DNA from: Modicisalibacter xianhensis
GTDB taxonomy: Bacteria > Pseudomonadota > Gammaproteobacteria > Pseudomonadales > Halomonadaceae
Length of the DNA: 64,000 bases
Reading direction: 5' to 3'
NCBI RefSeq assembly: GCF_900113605.1
Contig: NZ_FOPY01000014.1
Location: 1 to 64,000 of the forward strand
Part shown: one piece after another, positions 8,097-17,954 of the stretch
How the letters are laid out: the number at the start of each line of letters is the position of its first letter
How positions within the stretch are numbered: the first letter of the stretch is position 1
Translations under genes and position numbers: made by a program
Notes under the pieces: model-generated
Database searches by the model: none
The model's input: only the letters and a program-made list of their open reading frames with translations
Told to the model about the DNA's origin: nothing

Positions 8097-10763
8097 TTAC
8101 AGACTGAGAGTAACCGTCAGGGTGTCCCCTCCATCGTCCGATGGCTGGGCCATGAAGCCGAACTCTTCCGTGATCTGCCGCATGGCATGGTTTTCTCGCA
8201 GCACATCGGCAAATACCTGCCGGATTCCGGTGTCACGGGCATAGTCGAGGATCTGCTGCATGAGCCGATAGCCAAGCCCGGCTCCTTTCATGTCACTGCG
8301 CACCATGATCGCAAATTCGGCTCTTTCCTTGTCGGGGTCGGCAGACAGGCGGACAACACCGACGATGTCCTGCTTGCCTGGCGGCATCGCGACGAAGGCC
8401 ATTTCCCGGTCGTAGTCGATCTGGGTCAAGCGAGCGGCGAAGGCATGATCGAGCCCTCGAATGGCCCCAAAGAACCGCAGTCGAACATCAGCGGGTGAAG
8501 AATGACGGAACATGTCGACCAGTGCGCCTTCGTCTTCGGGGCGAATGGGGCGTAGGCAATAGCGCTGGCCATTGCGCGCCTCGATGTTCTGCTCGAGGTG
8601 TTGCGGGTACGGGCGAATGGCAAGCGGACGCCGCTGGCCACGCTCGGACTCGACCACGATGCGTGCATCCAGGGCGATCAGGCCCGAAGCGTCGGCCAGC
8701 AGCGGGTTGATATCGAGTTCGACCACGCGGTCCAGGTCGCTGATCAATTGCGACAACTTGATGAGTGTGAGCGTGATCGCTTCGATGTCCGCCGCCGGGC
8801 GGTCGCGATAGCCATGCAACAGGCGTGAGACGCGTGTTGCATGGATCATATCCCGCGCCAGGAGAGGGTTGAGCGGCGGGAGACCGACAACCCGATCGCC
8901 GATGACCTCCACCGCCGTGCCTCCTTGGCCAAACAGGATGACCGGACCGAAGACGCTATCTTCAGCAACGCCCAGAATTAGCTCATGCGCTCCCGAGCGG
9001 CGAATCATCGGCTGAACGTTGAAGCCATCGATCCGCGCTCCGGGTGCGACTCGGCGTACCGTGGCAAGCATATCCTCGGCCGCCTGCACCACGGCATTGG
9101 GCGAGGCCAGATTCAGTTGTACGCCCCCTACATCCGACTTGTGCGAGATATCGCGAGAAAGGATCTTCAGCACGACCGGGAAACCCAGCTTTGTTGACGC
9201 CTCGCGGGCTTCCTCGGGGGTTCGCACCGTGATGGCCGGTACTGTCGGAATGCCATAAGCCACCAGTATTCCTGTCGCCTCAGGCTCGGTCAGCACGCTA
9301 CGTCCATCCTCGATCACACTATCGATGATAGCGTTCGCCCTGGTCTGATCAGTGGTGATGGCATCGGAAACGGCTGGAGGCGTCTCCATCAGGGTCTGCT
9401 GGTTCCGCCAGTAGCTAGACAGGTGCCAGAAGGCCCTGATGGCCTGCTCCGGCGTTTCATACGATGGAATGCGTTTCGCAGCAAACAAGCGCCGGGCCTC
9501 GGCAGGTGCGCCTTCACCCAACCAGCAGGTCAGTACTGGCGATCGTCGCGAGCCGAGTGTCTCGACCACGGCCTGGGCAGCATCCAGACTATCGGCGACT
9601 GCCGCGGGGCAGTTCATGACGAAGATCGCGTCCGCATTGCGCTCATCGAGCAAGGCTTCAAGTGCGCCTGCGTAGCGCTGTCCGGGAGCATCACCAAGGA
9701 TGTCGACGGGGTTGGCATGCGACCACGCTTTGGGAAGCAAGGTATCCAGGCGCGCCAGCGTCGTTTCGGAAAGCTCTGCCAGACATCCATCCATGTCGGC
9801 CAGTTCATCGACTGCCAGCACACCGATCCCGCCACCATTGGTGAGGATAGCCAGCCGATCGCCCTTCACGCGAATGCCGGTGGCCAGCGTACCCGCAGCC
9901 TGGAAAAGTTCGTCGAGCGTGTGAACCCGCAACATACCCGCTCGCCGAAACGCAGCGTCATAGACAATATCGGAGCCGGCCAGCGCGCCGGTATGCGACA
10001 ACGCCGCCTTGGCACCGGCATCGCTGCGCCCGGCCTTGACCACCACCACAGGCTTGTTGCGCGAGGCCATGCGGGCCGCTGACAGGAACTTGCGTGCCTC
10101 GGTAACGGCCTCGACATAGAGCAGGATGGAACGCGTGTGGGGGTCGAGGGCCAGATAGTCCAGCATATCGCCGAAGTCGACATCACTCATCGAACCGAGG
10201 GAAACCACATGTGAAAAGCCGATACCGCGCGCCGAGGCCCAATCTAGAATAGCTGTCGCCACGGCACCAGATTGCGTCACGAAGGCCACGTCGCCTTTCT
10301 TTGGCGTGATATGCGCAAAGCTGGCATTGATCCCCCGGTGCGGCGCCAGGATGCCCAGGCAGTTGGGCCCGACGATGCGCATCAGGTAGGGCCTGGCCGC
10401 CTCCAGCATGGCCTGTTTGAGCGCCTTGCCATCCGCACGTTCCCCCTCGCCGAAGCCTGCCGTGATCACCACCGCGGCACGACAGCCCTGCTCACCAAGC
10501 TCCTTGATGAGCCCGGGGACGGTATCGGGAGGAGTCGCGATAATCGCCAGATCCGGTGCCAGCGGCAATTCACTGACGGAGTGGTAGTTCAGGGTCGAGC
10601 GAATGGCCCGTTCTCTTGGGTTCACGGTCAGGATAGGCCCCGCGAAGCCGGCATCGAAGAGATTGCGTGCCAGCACAGCGCCCACTGAACCAGGACGATT
10701 GCTGGCACCAATCAGAGCAATCGTGGCGGGGGAAAATAGCGCATCAAGGTTACGAATCGACAT
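8097..10763 (-). CDS. NDP-forming acyl-CoA synthetase fused to a GNAT acetyltransferase
   Basis: This 888-residue cytoplasmic protein has a CoA-binding Rossmann domain at about 10-130 (GASNRPGSVGAVLARNLF), CoA-ligase-like domains at about 150-460, an ATP-grasp domain at about 490-700 and a GNAT domain from about 720 to the end. His257 in SHTGALAGSD matches the phosphorylated histidine of NDP-forming acetyl-CoA synthetases. The architecture is that of Pat-type protein lysine acetyltransferases, in which the synthetase part is often regulatory. The alternative is an active acetate-CoA ligase. The ATG at 10763 is six bases from the stop of a truncated alcohol dehydrogenase. The IS30 end lies one base after the stop codon. 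Companions in the region suggest a role in low-oxygen carbon metabolism. Confidence 0.88.
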   Translation of the reverse strand: MSIRNLDALFSPATIALIGASNRPGSVGAVLARNLFDAGFAGPILTVNPRERAIRSTLNYHSVSELPLAPDLAIIATPPDTVPGLIKELGEQGCRAAVVITAGFGEGERADGKALKQAMLEAARPYLMRIVGPNCLGILAPHRGINASFAHITPKKGDVAFVTQSGAVATAILDWASARGIGFSHVVSLGSMSDVDFGDMLDYLALDPHTRSILLYVEAVTEARKFLSAARMASRNKPVVVVKAGRSDAGAKAALSHTGALAGSDIVYDAAFRRAGMLRVHTLDELFQAAGTLATGIRVKGDRLAILTNGGGIGVLAVDELADMDGCLAELSETTLARLDTLLPKAWSHANPVDILGDAPGQRYAGALEALLDERNADAIFVMNCPAAVADSLDAAQAVVETLGSRRSPVLTCWLGEGAPAEARRLFAAKRIPSYETPEQAIRAFWHLSSYWRNQQTLMETPPAVSDAITTDQTRANAIIDSVIEDGRSVLTEPEATGILVAYGIPTVPAITVRTPEEAREASTKLGFPVVLKILSRDISHKSDVGGVQLNLASPNAVVQAAEDMLATVRRVAPGARIDGFNVQPMIRRSGAHELILGVAEDSVFGPVILFGQGGTAVEVIGDRVVGLPPLNPLLARDMIHATRVSRLLHGYRDRPAADIEAITLTLIKLSQLISDLDRVVELDINPLLADASGLIALDARIVVESERGQRRPLAIRPYPQHLEQNIEARNGQRYCLRPIRPEDEGALVDMFRHSSPADVRLRFFGAIRGLDHAFAARLTQIDYDREMAFVAMPPGKQDIVGVVRLSADPDKERAEFAIMVRSDMKGAGLGYRLMQQILDYARDTGIRQVFADVLRENHAMRQITEEFGFMAQPSDDGGDTLTVTLSL

Positions 10764-10769
10764 CAAGCC

Positions 10770-11249
10770 TCACATACTCAAGGAACGGTAACCGATCAGG
10801 CCAGCGCACATCAGCGGTGCTGCTTCTGCCGAACTGAAATCGGGAGCGATAGGAAAGCAGAAGCGTTGATCAGCCAGGGTATATTCCGCAAAGCCGCCAT
10901 CGATCTGATAACCGATAAAGCGGACCCGGTCGCACAGATTTTCATGTCCATGCAGACAATACCAGCACTCACCACAGCTGTATCCCAGCCACGGAACGCC
11001 CAGGCGCATTCCATGAGCGAGCGTAACACCGGGGCCACGACCAGCAACGCGGCCAATGATTTCGTGCCCAGGAACGATGGGATAGGAAATATCGGGGAGC
11101 TCGTTATCCAGCAAGTGCAGGTCAGTGCGGCACACCGCGCAGGCTTCAACCTTGAGCAACACATGCCCCTGTCCAGGGATAGGAATTGGCCGCTCCCGCT
11201 CCTGGAGCGGTCCGCCACCTGTCTCAAGCACCATAGCCTTCATTGTCAT
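10770..11249 (-). pseudogene. Zinc alcohol dehydrogenase, C-terminal half missing
   Basis: The first 159 residues are a normal GroES-like catalytic domain of medium-chain dehydrogenases. Zinc ligands are seen in CAVCRTDLHLL and PGHEIIG, and the structural zinc cysteines in CGECWYCLHGHENLC. The frame ends at GYRSLSM, just where the NAD(P)-binding Rossmann fold should begin, so half of the usual ~330 residues is missing. The stop is followed six bases later by the acyl-CoA synthetase start. A deletion probably joined the two genes, and the truncated protein should have no dehydrogenase activity. The start is taken at the ATG at 11249. Confidence 0.85.
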
Positions 11250-11333
11250 TTTTCCCGCACCTGGATGTGACCTAGCCCACCTCACCGAGTGCCTGCCTAG
11301 TTTCGCTTTCTTGTTGCCTTCCCTGGCCCCTGC

Positions 11334-11491
11334 CTGAAAAACTGCCTGCGCTCGGCCATACTGCGTTAAAAATCAGCTCGGGCGCGAGTCCGATCAAAAT
11401 ACTCATTCACACCTCCGTAAACTTGTGTGCGAGCCCAGTCCGCCTTTTCGCTGATTTTGCCTTGCCTGTCCTTCGCTCGCCGACTTTTCAG
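11334..11491. repeat. Long imperfect palindrome, possible interspersed repeat
   Basis: Nested inverted blocks span about 158 bp: CTGAAAA with TTTTCAG at the edges, CTCGGC with GCCGA inside them, and AAAAATCAGC with GCTGATTTT nearer the centre. No open frame is present. Its size and symmetry resemble the interspersed palindromic repeats found many times in gammaproteobacterial chromosomes. Only one copy is in this window, so copy number is unknown. Confidence 0.55.
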
Positions 11492-11586
11492 ACAGAGCCT
11501 AGCAGGGATCACGGCATGCACAATTGTAGCGTATAGCCTCTTGCTGGGAAGTTATTGAAGTGACGGGAGATATTACCGGCCGACAA

Positions 11587-11600
11587 TTGATCTAGAGCAA
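11587..11600. promoter_or_regulatory. FNR/ANR-like box, target unclear
   Basis: TTGATCTAGAGCAA matches the FNR/ANR consensus TTGAT-N4-ATCAA at 9 of 10 positions. It is almost identical to the box 225 bp downstream in the arcD promoter. No good -10 lies at the class II distance in either direction, so it may serve the leftward dehydrogenase/synthetase genes from another position, or be a spare site. Confidence 0.4.
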
Positions 11601-11811
11601 CTAATTAGTTGTCTGAAATAATCTTGGCATATTTGGCTGTACCCGATCCATCGCCGATCGGCCAGGAGAGGTTGCCGATGGCGAGGAGTTCCCAAGCGCT
11701 GCTCAGAGCATGCCTGGATGCGACGTTGGGCCGCCCCGCCCCCAATGCATCGCAAACCTCGGGTGCCTGGGAGCAGTTATATCGGCAACGGTCGTCCTAT
11801 TTAAACGCTGG

Positions 11812-11860
11812 TTGATTTAGAGCAAGTTTTATAAGGGTTTTATCGCCTATGATGCAGCCT
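11812..11860 (+). promoter_or_regulatory. FNR/ANR-type class II promoter of the arcDABC operon
   Basis: The box TTGATTTAGAGCAA (11812-11825) is centred exactly 32 bp from the centre of a TATGAT -10 hexamer (11848-11853). This places the box at -41.5 from a start near 11860, the class II geometry used by FNR and ANR. The predicted leader to the arcD start is about 130 nt. Low-oxygen induction of arc genes by ANR is established in Pseudomonas. Its application here is inferred. Confidence 0.7.
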
Positions 11861-11988
11861 GCAATAACAGGTCGGTTACATGAGCCCGGAACAGGCGTCT
11901 CCAACTTTATAATCGACCGTGCCACCCAATAGAGACCTGGCCATCCATGCTTGTCACATGAACGGCCACTCTTCCGTGTGAGGCTAAA

Positions 11989-13416
11989 ATGACCCAGGCT
12001 ACACGAACACTGAAACTCAGAGCGCTTGTCGCGCTTGTTGTCGGCTCGATGATCGGCGGAGGCATCTTCTCGCTGCCACAGAATATGGCGGCAAGTGCCA
12101 GCGCGGGTGCGGTACTGATCGGCTGGGTGATCACCGCCATAGGCATGCTGACCCTGGCTTTCGTTTTCCAGACCCTGGCCAACCGCAAGCCCGATCTGGA
12201 CTCGGGCATCTATGCCTATGCCAAGGCGGGCTTCGGCGACTACATGGGTTTCTCGTCCGCTTGGGGCTACTGGATCAGTGCCTGGCTCGGCAATGTCAGT
12301 TATTTCGTCCTTCTGTTCAGCACCCTGGGTTATTTTTTCCCCATCTTCGGCGAAGGCAATACGCCGATCGCCATCGCGTGTGCCTCGCTGCTGCTGTGGA
12401 GCATTCACTTTCTGATACTGAACGGAATCAAGGAAGCCGCCTTCATCAACCTCGTCACGACCGTGGCGAAGATCGTGCCGTTGGTGCTGTTCGTCATCAT
12501 TACGCTATTTGCATTCGATGCCGACATCTTTTTCACCGACTTCTGGGGCAAAGGAAATCTCGAACTGGGCAGCGTAATGGACCAGGTCAGGAACATGATG
12601 CTGGTCACTGTCTGGGTATTCATCGGCATCGAGGGAGCAAGCATCTATTCGGCCCGGGCCGAGAAGCGCAGCGATGTCGGCAAGGCCACGGTGATCGGTT
12701 TTCTCGGCGTTCTTCTCCTGCTGGTTCTGGTGAACGTGCTTTCCATGGGCATCATGCAACAGCCTGAACTGACCGCCCTGCAAAACCCCTCCATGGCGGG
12801 TGTGCTGGAGCAGGTTGTGGGCCGTTGGGGCTCCATCCTGATCAGTGTTGGGCTGGTGGTATCGTTGGTCGGCGGCCTGCTGGCCTGGACGCTACTGTGC
12901 GCGGAGATTCTTTTCGCAGGCGCACGCGACCATACCATGCCGAACTTCCTGAAAAAGGAGAACCGCAATCAGGTCCCCAGCAACGCGCTGTGGGTCTCGA
13001 ACGGCCTGATCCAGATATTTCTGATCGTTACGCTATTCAGCGAATCCACCTATCTCAGTCTTTTCTATCTGGCCACCTCGATGATCCTGCTGCCGTACTT
13101 CTGGTCAGCGGCCTATGCCGTGCTGGTGAGCTGGCGAGGCGAAACCTACGAATCTCAGCGTCGCCAACGTAACAAGGACCTGCTCATCGCATTGATTGCC
13201 GTCCTTTACAGTGCCTGGCTGGTCTATGCGGGAGGCGTTCAATACATCCTGCTCTCGGCGCTGCTCTACGCTCCAGGCGCGCTGTTCTTCGCCCAGGCCA
13301 AGCGCGAGCAGAACCGGCCGGTTTTTCGTCCCTTAGAGAAGCTGATCTTCGCTGTCGTGCTGGCCGGTGCCGCATTCGCCGCCTATGGCCTGTACACCGG
13401 TTATCTGTCGCTTTGA
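11989..13416 (+). CDS. arcD: Arginine/ornithine antiporter ArcD
   Basis: This 475-residue inner-membrane exchanger of the APC superfamily imports arginine and exports ornithine for the arginine deiminase pathway. The N terminus carries the family motif VVGSMIGGGIFSLPQNMA, followed by about twelve hydrophobic segments, with GIKEAAFINLVTTVAKIVPL and FIGIEGASIYSARAEKR typical of ArcD. It is the first gene of an arcDABC operon and is followed 58 bases later by arcA. The ATG at 11989 is preceded by a weak purine stretch (GTGAGG). Length is normal for the family. Confidence 0.95.
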   Translation: MTQATRTLKLRALVALVVGSMIGGGIFSLPQNMAASASAGAVLIGWVITAIGMLTLAFVFQTLANRKPDLDSGIYAYAKAGFGDYMGFSSAWGYWISAWLGNVSYFVLLFSTLGYFFPIFGEGNTPIAIACASLLLWSIHFLILNGIKEAAFINLVTTVAKIVPLVLFVIITLFAFDADIFFTDFWGKGNLELGSVMDQVRNMMLVTVWVFIGIEGASIYSARAEKRSDVGKATVIGFLGVLLLLVLVNVLSMGIMQQPELTALQNPSMAGVLEQVVGRWGSILISVGLVVSLVGGLLAWTLLCAEILFAGARDHTMPNFLKKENRNQVPSNALWVSNGLIQIFLIVTLFSESTYLSLFYLATSMILLPYFWSAAYAVLVSWRGETYESQRRQRNKDLLIALIAVLYSAWLVYAGGVQYILLSALLYAPGALFFAQAKREQNRPVFRPLEKLIFAVVLAGAAFAAYGLYTGYLSL

Positions 13417-13474
13417 GCCTGGAACCCAGACGCTTAAAGAGCCGGCTGAGTCGGCATAGTCCAAGGAGAATTTC

Positions 13475-14728
13475 ATGACTGCCCCCCTGCAACTCGGCGT
13501 TCATTCGGAAATCGGTAAACTGCGCAAGGTGCTGGTCTGCTCGCCAGGGCTGGCCCATCAGCGACTCACGCCCAGCAATTGCGACGACCTGCTCTTCGAC
13601 GACGTGCTTTGGGTCAACCAGGCCAAGCGCGACCATTTCGACTTCGTCACCAAGATGCGCGAGCGCGGCGTCGAAGTCCTCGAAATGCACAACCTGCTGG
13701 CTGAGACGGTAAAGAACCCCGACGCCCTCCAATGGATTCTCGATCGAAAGGTCACGTCCAATCTGGTAGGCCTGGGCCTGCAACAGGAAGTCCGCGCCTG
13801 GCTGGAAGAACAAGAGCCACGCCGACTCGCCGAATTTCTCATCGGCGGGGTCTCGGGGGACGATCTTCCAGGCGATCATGGCAGCGAGATCGTCAAGATG
13901 TTCCGCGATTACCTCGGACACTCGAGCTTTATCCTTCCCCCGCTGCCGAACACATTGTTCACCCGGGATACTACCTGCTGGATTTATGGCGGCGTGACGC
14001 TGAATCCCATGCACTGGATGGCACGCCGTCAGGAAACCCTGCTGGTCACTGCGATCTATAAGTTCCACCCCGAATTCGCCAATGCCGGTTTCAAGGTCTG
14101 GTACGGCGATCCCGATAGCGACCATGGCATGGCGACGCTGGAGGGCGGCGACGTCATGCCACTTGGCAAGGGCATCGTGCTGATCGGCATGGGCGAGCGG
14201 ACTTCGCGGCAGGCGATAGGCCAGCTTGCGCAGTCCCTGTTCAAGCAGGGGGCGGCCGAGCGAGTCATCGTCGCGGGCCTGCCGAAATCCCGTGCCGCCA
14301 TGCACCTGGATACCGTATTCAGCTTCTGCGATCACGACCTGGTGACGGTCTACCCGGAGGCCGTGCAGTCCATTGTTGCGTTCAGCCTGCGCCCGGATAA
14401 AAGCAAGCCGGGCGGCATCGACGTGCGTCGCGAAACGCAGGGCTTCCTCGAGGTCGTGGCACAGGCGCTTAGCCTTGAAAAGCTGCGCACGGTCCAGACG
14501 GGGGGCGACAGTTACGAGGCCGAGCGCGAACAGTGGGATGACGGCAATAACGTCGTGGCCCTGGAGCCCGGCGTGGTCATCGGCTATGACCGCAATACCT
14601 ACACCAATACGCTGCTGCGCAAGGCCGGGGTCGAGGTCATCACGATCGACGCCAGCGAACTGGGCCGCGGCCGCGGGGGCGGCCATTGCATGACCTGCCC
14701 GATCATACGAGACCCCGCAGGTTACTGA
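13475..14728 (+). CDS. arcA: Arginine deiminase ArcA
   Basis: ArcA hydrolyses arginine to citrulline and ammonia in the cytoplasm, the first step of ATP-yielding arginine fermentation. The 417-residue sequence has the expected active-site blocks: [32 protein letters not shown] with the substrate-binding Asp, [10 protein letters not shown] with the catalytic His, and the nucleophile Cys405 in [19 protein letters not shown] strong AAGGAG ribosome site lies eight bases before the ATG. It is placed between the antiporter and the ornithine carbamoyltransferase genes. Length and motifs are complete. Confidence 0.97.
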   Translation: MTAPLQLGVHSEIGKLRKVLVCSPGLAHQRLTPSNCDDLLFDDVLWVNQAKRDHFDFVTKMRERGVEVLEMHNLLAETVKNPDALQWILDRKVTSNLVGLGLQQEVRAWLEEQEPRRLAEFLIGGVSGDDLPGDHGSEIVKMFRDYLGHSSFILPPLPNTLFTRDTTCWIYGGVTLNPMHWMARRQETLLVTAIYKFHPEFANAGFKVWYGDPDSDHGMATLEGGDVMPLGKGIVLIGMGERTSRQAIGQLAQSLFKQGAAERVIVAGLPKSRAAMHLDTVFSFCDHDLVTVYPEAVQSIVAFSLRPDKSKPGGIDVRRETQGFLEVVAQALSLEKLRTVQTGGDSYEAEREQWDDGNNVVALEPGVVIGYDRNTYTNTLLRKAGVEVITIDASELGRGRGGGHCMTCPIIRDPAGY

Positions 14729-14766
14729 CTGCAAGTCCTGTTCAATATTTCATCGAGGAGCCTGCC

Positions 14767-15777
14767 ATGGCCTTCAATCTGCATAACCGAAGCCTGCTCA
14801 GCCTGATGCATCACAGCCCCCGCGAGCTGCGCTACCTGCTGGATCTTTCCCGGGATCTAAAGCGCGCCCGGTACACCGGCAGCGAGCAGCAGCACCTGAA
14901 GGGCAAGAACATCGCGCTGATATTCGAGAAGACCTCGACCCGCACACGCTGCGCCTTCGAGGTGGCCGCCTATCAGCAGGGCGCCAACGTGACCTACATC
15001 GACCCCACTTCTTCCCAGATCGGCCACAAGGAAACGATGAAGGACACGGCACGGGTCCTGGGGCGCATGTACGATGCCATCGAGTATCGGGGTTCAGGCC
15101 AGGCAATCGTCGAGGAACTGGCCAGGCATGCCGGCGTCCCGGTATTCAACGGCCTGACCGATGAATACCATCCGACCCAGATGCTCGCCGACGTCTTGAC
15201 CATGCGCGAACACAGCGACAAGCCGTTGCATGAGATTCGCTACGCCTACCTGGGCGATGCGCGCAACAACATGGGCAACTCGCTGCTGCTGATCGGCGCC
15301 AAGCTGGGCATGGACGTTCGCATCGGGGCGCCCAAGGAACTGTGGCCGAATGCCGAGCATGTCGAGGCATGTCGACGATTCGCCGAGGAATCGGGCGGTC
15401 GATTGACACTCACCGAAACGCCCGCCGAGGCGGTCAAGGACGTCGACTTCATCCATACCGACGTCTGGGTCTCGATGGGCGAACCCATGGAGACCTGGGG
15501 CGAGCGTATCCGGCTTCTGACGCCCTATCAGGTGAACAAGGCCCTGCTGGACGCCAGCGGCAACCCTCGGGTGAAGTTCATGCACTGTCTGCCTGCCTTC
15601 CATAACGCCGATACCAAGATCGGCAAGCAGATCGCCGCGCAATACCCCGAGCTGGCGAACGGCGTCGAGGTCACCGAGGAGGTCTTCGAATCCCCGGCCT
15701 GTATCGCCTTCGAACAGGCCGAGAACCGCATGCACACGATCAAGGCGGTGCTGGTCGCCACCCTTGGTGATATTTGA
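14767..15777 (+). CDS. arcB: Catabolic ornithine carbamoyltransferase ArcB
   Basis: ArcB converts citrulline and phosphate to ornithine and carbamoyl phosphate, the second step of the deiminase pathway. The 336-residue protein shows the carbamoyl-phosphate motif [16 protein letters not shown], the [12 protein letters not shown] block and the ornithine-site motif HCLPAFHN. The chosen ATG at 14767 has a GAGGAG ribosome site and gives the usual [11 protein letters not shown] start. The frame is open further upstream but that part overlaps arcA. The catabolic rather than biosynthetic role is inferred from operon context. Confidence 0.96.
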   Translation: MAFNLHNRSLLSLMHHSPRELRYLLDLSRDLKRARYTGSEQQHLKGKNIALIFEKTSTRTRCAFEVAAYQQGANVTYIDPTSSQIGHKETMKDTARVLGRMYDAIEYRGSGQAIVEELARHAGVPVFNGLTDEYHPTQMLADVLTMREHSDKPLHEIRYAYLGDARNNMGNSLLLIGAKLGMDVRIGAPKELWPNAEHVEACRRFAEESGGRLTLTETPAEAVKDVDFIHTDVWVSMGEPMETWGERIRLLTPYQVNKALLDASGNPRVKFMHCLPAFHNADTKIGKQIAAQYPELANGVEVTEEVFESPACIAFEQAENRMHTIKAVLVATLGDI

Positions 15778-15802
15778 CAGTCGCGACACGGAGATAAACA
15801 CG

Positions 15803-16732
15803 ATGCGCATCGTCACTGCCCTGGGCGGCAATGCCCTGCTTCGCCGGGGTGAGCCGTTGACGGCGGACAACCAGCGCGAGAATGTACGCATCGCCTGTGC
15901 CCAACTTGCCAGGATCATTCCCGGCAACGAAGTGGTGATCGCCCACGGCAATGGTCCCCAGGTCGGCCTGCTGGCCCTGCAGAGCGCAGCCTACAGCGAT
16001 GTAGCCCCCTACCCGCTGGATGTACTCGGTGCCCAGACGGAAGGCATGATCGGCTACATGATCGAGCAGGAACTGGGCAACCTGCTGCCTGTCGAGGTCC
16101 CGTTCGCCACCCTTCTCACCCAGGTCGAGGTGGATGCCGCCGACCCGGCTTTTCAGCATCCGAGCAAGCCCGTCGGGCCGGTGTACTCGCTGAAGGAGGC
16201 TCAGCGTCTGGCCAAGGAAAAGGGCTGGGACATCGCCCCCGATGGCGAGGCTTTTCGCCGCGTGGTTGCGAGCCCGCGGCCCAAACGCATCTTCGAAATC
16301 CGTCCCATCAAGTGGCTGCTCGAGAAAGGCAGCGTCGTCATCTGCGCCGGCGGCGGCGGTATCCCGACCACCTACGATGAGGGACGCAAACTGCACGGTA
16401 TCGAAGCGGTCATCGACAAGGATTCATGCTCGGCACTCCTCGCTCAGGAACTCGCCAGTGACCTGCTGGTCATCGCCACCGATGTCGATGCTGCGTATAT
16501 CGACTGGGGCCAGCCCACCCAAAGGGCCATCGCCCGCGCTCATCCCGATGCGCTGGGGAAGTTGCCTTTCGCGGCAGGCTCGATGGGTCCAAAGATCGAG
16601 GCCGCCTGCAACTTCGCCCGTCGCACCGGCAAGGAGGCCGTCATCGGCTCCCTGGCGGATATCGAGGCCATTGTCCAGGGTACGGCCGGGACGCGCATCA
16701 GCCTGTCGACAGCAGGAATCGAGTATCGCTGA
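15803..16732 (+). CDS. arcC: Carbamate kinase ArcC
   Basis: ArcC transfers the phosphate of carbamoyl phosphate to ADP, making ATP, ammonia and CO2. This is the step that yields energy. The 309-residue sequence begins with the nucleotide-binding motif [16 protein letters not shown] and includes [32 protein letters not shown] and [11 protein letters not shown], all typical of the amino-acid kinase fold. It is the last gene of arcDABC, 25 bases after arcB, with a CGGAG ribosome site. A 9-bp inverted repeat follows 58 bases after its stop. Confidence 0.96.
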   Translation: MRIVTALGGNALLRRGEPLTADNQRENVRIACAQLARIIPGNEVVIAHGNGPQVGLLALQSAAYSDVAPYPLDVLGAQTEGMIGYMIEQELGNLLPVEVPFATLLTQVEVDAADPAFQHPSKPVGPVYSLKEAQRLAKEKGWDIAPDGEAFRRVVASPRPKRIFEIRPIKWLLEKGSVVICAGGGGIPTTYDEGRKLHGIEAVIDKDSCSALLAQELASDLLVIATDVDAAYIDWGQPTQRAIARAHPDALGKLPFAAGSMGPKIEAACNFARRTGKEAVIGSLADIEAIVQGTAGTRISLSTAGIEYR

Positions 16733-16790
16733 GCGGCGACTCGACCGGGCGCAGCACCGTCGCTGGCCGCTGCACGCCTTGACCGGGAAC

Positions 16791-16814
16791 AGCATACATG
16801 CCTGAATGTATGCT
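16791..16814. terminator. 9-bp inverted repeat after arcC
   Basis: AGCATACAT and ATGTATGCT flank a 6-bp spacer and are followed by TTCCTTA. It could end arc transcription, though the T run is poor. Alternatively it is an operator for the exporter operon that starts at 16878. Confidence 0.45.
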
Positions 16815-16877
16815 TCCTTATGCCATCACACCGCTTTTACAGCCCCTGCCCCATGGCGACCGGAGCCTGTCAATATC

Positions 16878-17954
16878 ATGAATCGACCACACCGTAAGCG
16901 ACTTATCCAAGCTCTGCTCTTCGTCGTCCTGCTAGGTGCCATCGGCCTTGTCGCCTGGTATGAGCTGCGCCCCAGTGGCCTGGGCGACGCCATCGCCAGC
17001 GGCAACGGACGTATCGAGGCCACCGAAATCGATATCGCCACCCAACTGAGCGGCCGGGTCGAGGAGATCCTCGTCGACGAAGGCGATTTCGTCGAGCCCG
17101 ACCAGGTGCTGGCGCGCATGAACACCCGCACCCTGCAGGCGGAGCTCAGCCAAGCCAAGGCCGAGGCGCTGCGTGCCCGCAATGCCCTGCAGACCGCCCA
17201 TGCCATGGTGGCCCAGAGCGAAAGCAACGAGGCCTCCGCCGAGGCGGTCGTTCAGCAGCGCCAGGCGGAACTCACTGCGACCCGCAAGCGCTTCGAGCGC
17301 TCGAACACGTTGCTTCAGCGCAACGCTATCTCCCGTCAGCAGGTGGATGACGACCGCGCTGCCATGCAGAGTGCTCAGGCTGCACTGGCGGCTGCCAGAG
17401 CCCAGGTGGCGGCAGCCCAGGCGACGAGCGCGGCGTCCCGCTCGCAGGTCATCGAGGCCGAATCCGCCATCGAGGCCGCCGAGGCCCGGGTGGAACGGGT
17501 GCAGGCGGACCTGACGGATAGCGAGTTGCGTGCCGACCGCCTGGCTCGCGTCCAGTATCGCGTGGTTCAGCCGGGCGAAGTGCTGGCCGCCGGGGGCAAG
17601 GTGCTCAACCTGATCGACCTGACCGACGTCTACATGACGTTCTTCCTGCCCACTTCGCAGGCCGGTCGCGTGGCGCTCGGTGACGAGGTACACCTGATTC
17701 TGGATGCCGCGCCCGACTACGTGATTCCCGCCCGGGTCAGCTTCGTCGCAAGCTCCGCGCAGTTCACCCCCAAGACGGTGGAAACCGCCAGTGAGCGGGA
17801 AAAGCTCATGTTCCGTATTCGCGCACGCATCGATCCGCAGCTGTTGCGCGATCATCTCGACCAGGTCAAGACCGGCCTGCCCGGCATGGCCTACCTCAAG
17901 CTCGATCCTGACGCCGAGTGGCCCGACTCCCTACAGGTGAACATTTCGTCATGA
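16878..17954 (+). CDS. HlyD-family membrane fusion protein of an ABC exporter
   Basis: This 358-residue periplasmic adaptor has one N-terminal membrane anchor ([15 protein letters not shown]). A lipoyl-like half follows ([20 protein letters not shown]). A long coiled coil runs from about residue 90 to 215, rich in Ala, Gln and Glu, and a beta-barrel region closes the chain. Gene order resembles the yhiI-rbbA-yhhJ cluster of enterobacteria, where the adaptor works with the two following ABC proteins. The ATG at 16878 places the basic stretch directly before the anchor. The stop overlaps the next start (ATGA), so the genes are translationally coupled. The substrate is unknown. Confidence 0.88.
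   Translation: MNRPHRKRLIQALLFVVLLGAIGLVAWYELRPSGLGDAIASGNGRIEATEIDIATQLSGRVEEILVDEGDFVEPDQVLARMNTRTLQAELSQAKAEALRARNALQTAHAMVAQSESNEASAEAVVQQRQAELTATRKRFERSNTLLQRNAISRQQVDDDRAAMQSAQAALAAARAQVAAAQATSAASRSQVIEAESAIEAAEARVERVQADLTDSELRADRLARVQYRVVQPGEVLAAGGKVLNLIDLTDVYMTFFLPTSQAGRVALGDEVHLILDAAPDYVIPARVSFVASSAQFTPKTVETASEREKLMFRIRARIDPQLLRDHLDQVKTGLPGMAYLKLDPDAEWPDSLQVNISS

Noticed and set aside
11623-11628. -10 element for the FNR/ANR-like box at 11587, reading rightward
   Set aside because: The hexamer at the class II distance (CTTGGC) is not -10-like, and the leftward one is not either.
13184-14734. Large minus-strand frame opposite arcA
   Set aside because: It is a shadow frame caused by GC-rich codon use. 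arcA motifs and the operon order define the real gene.
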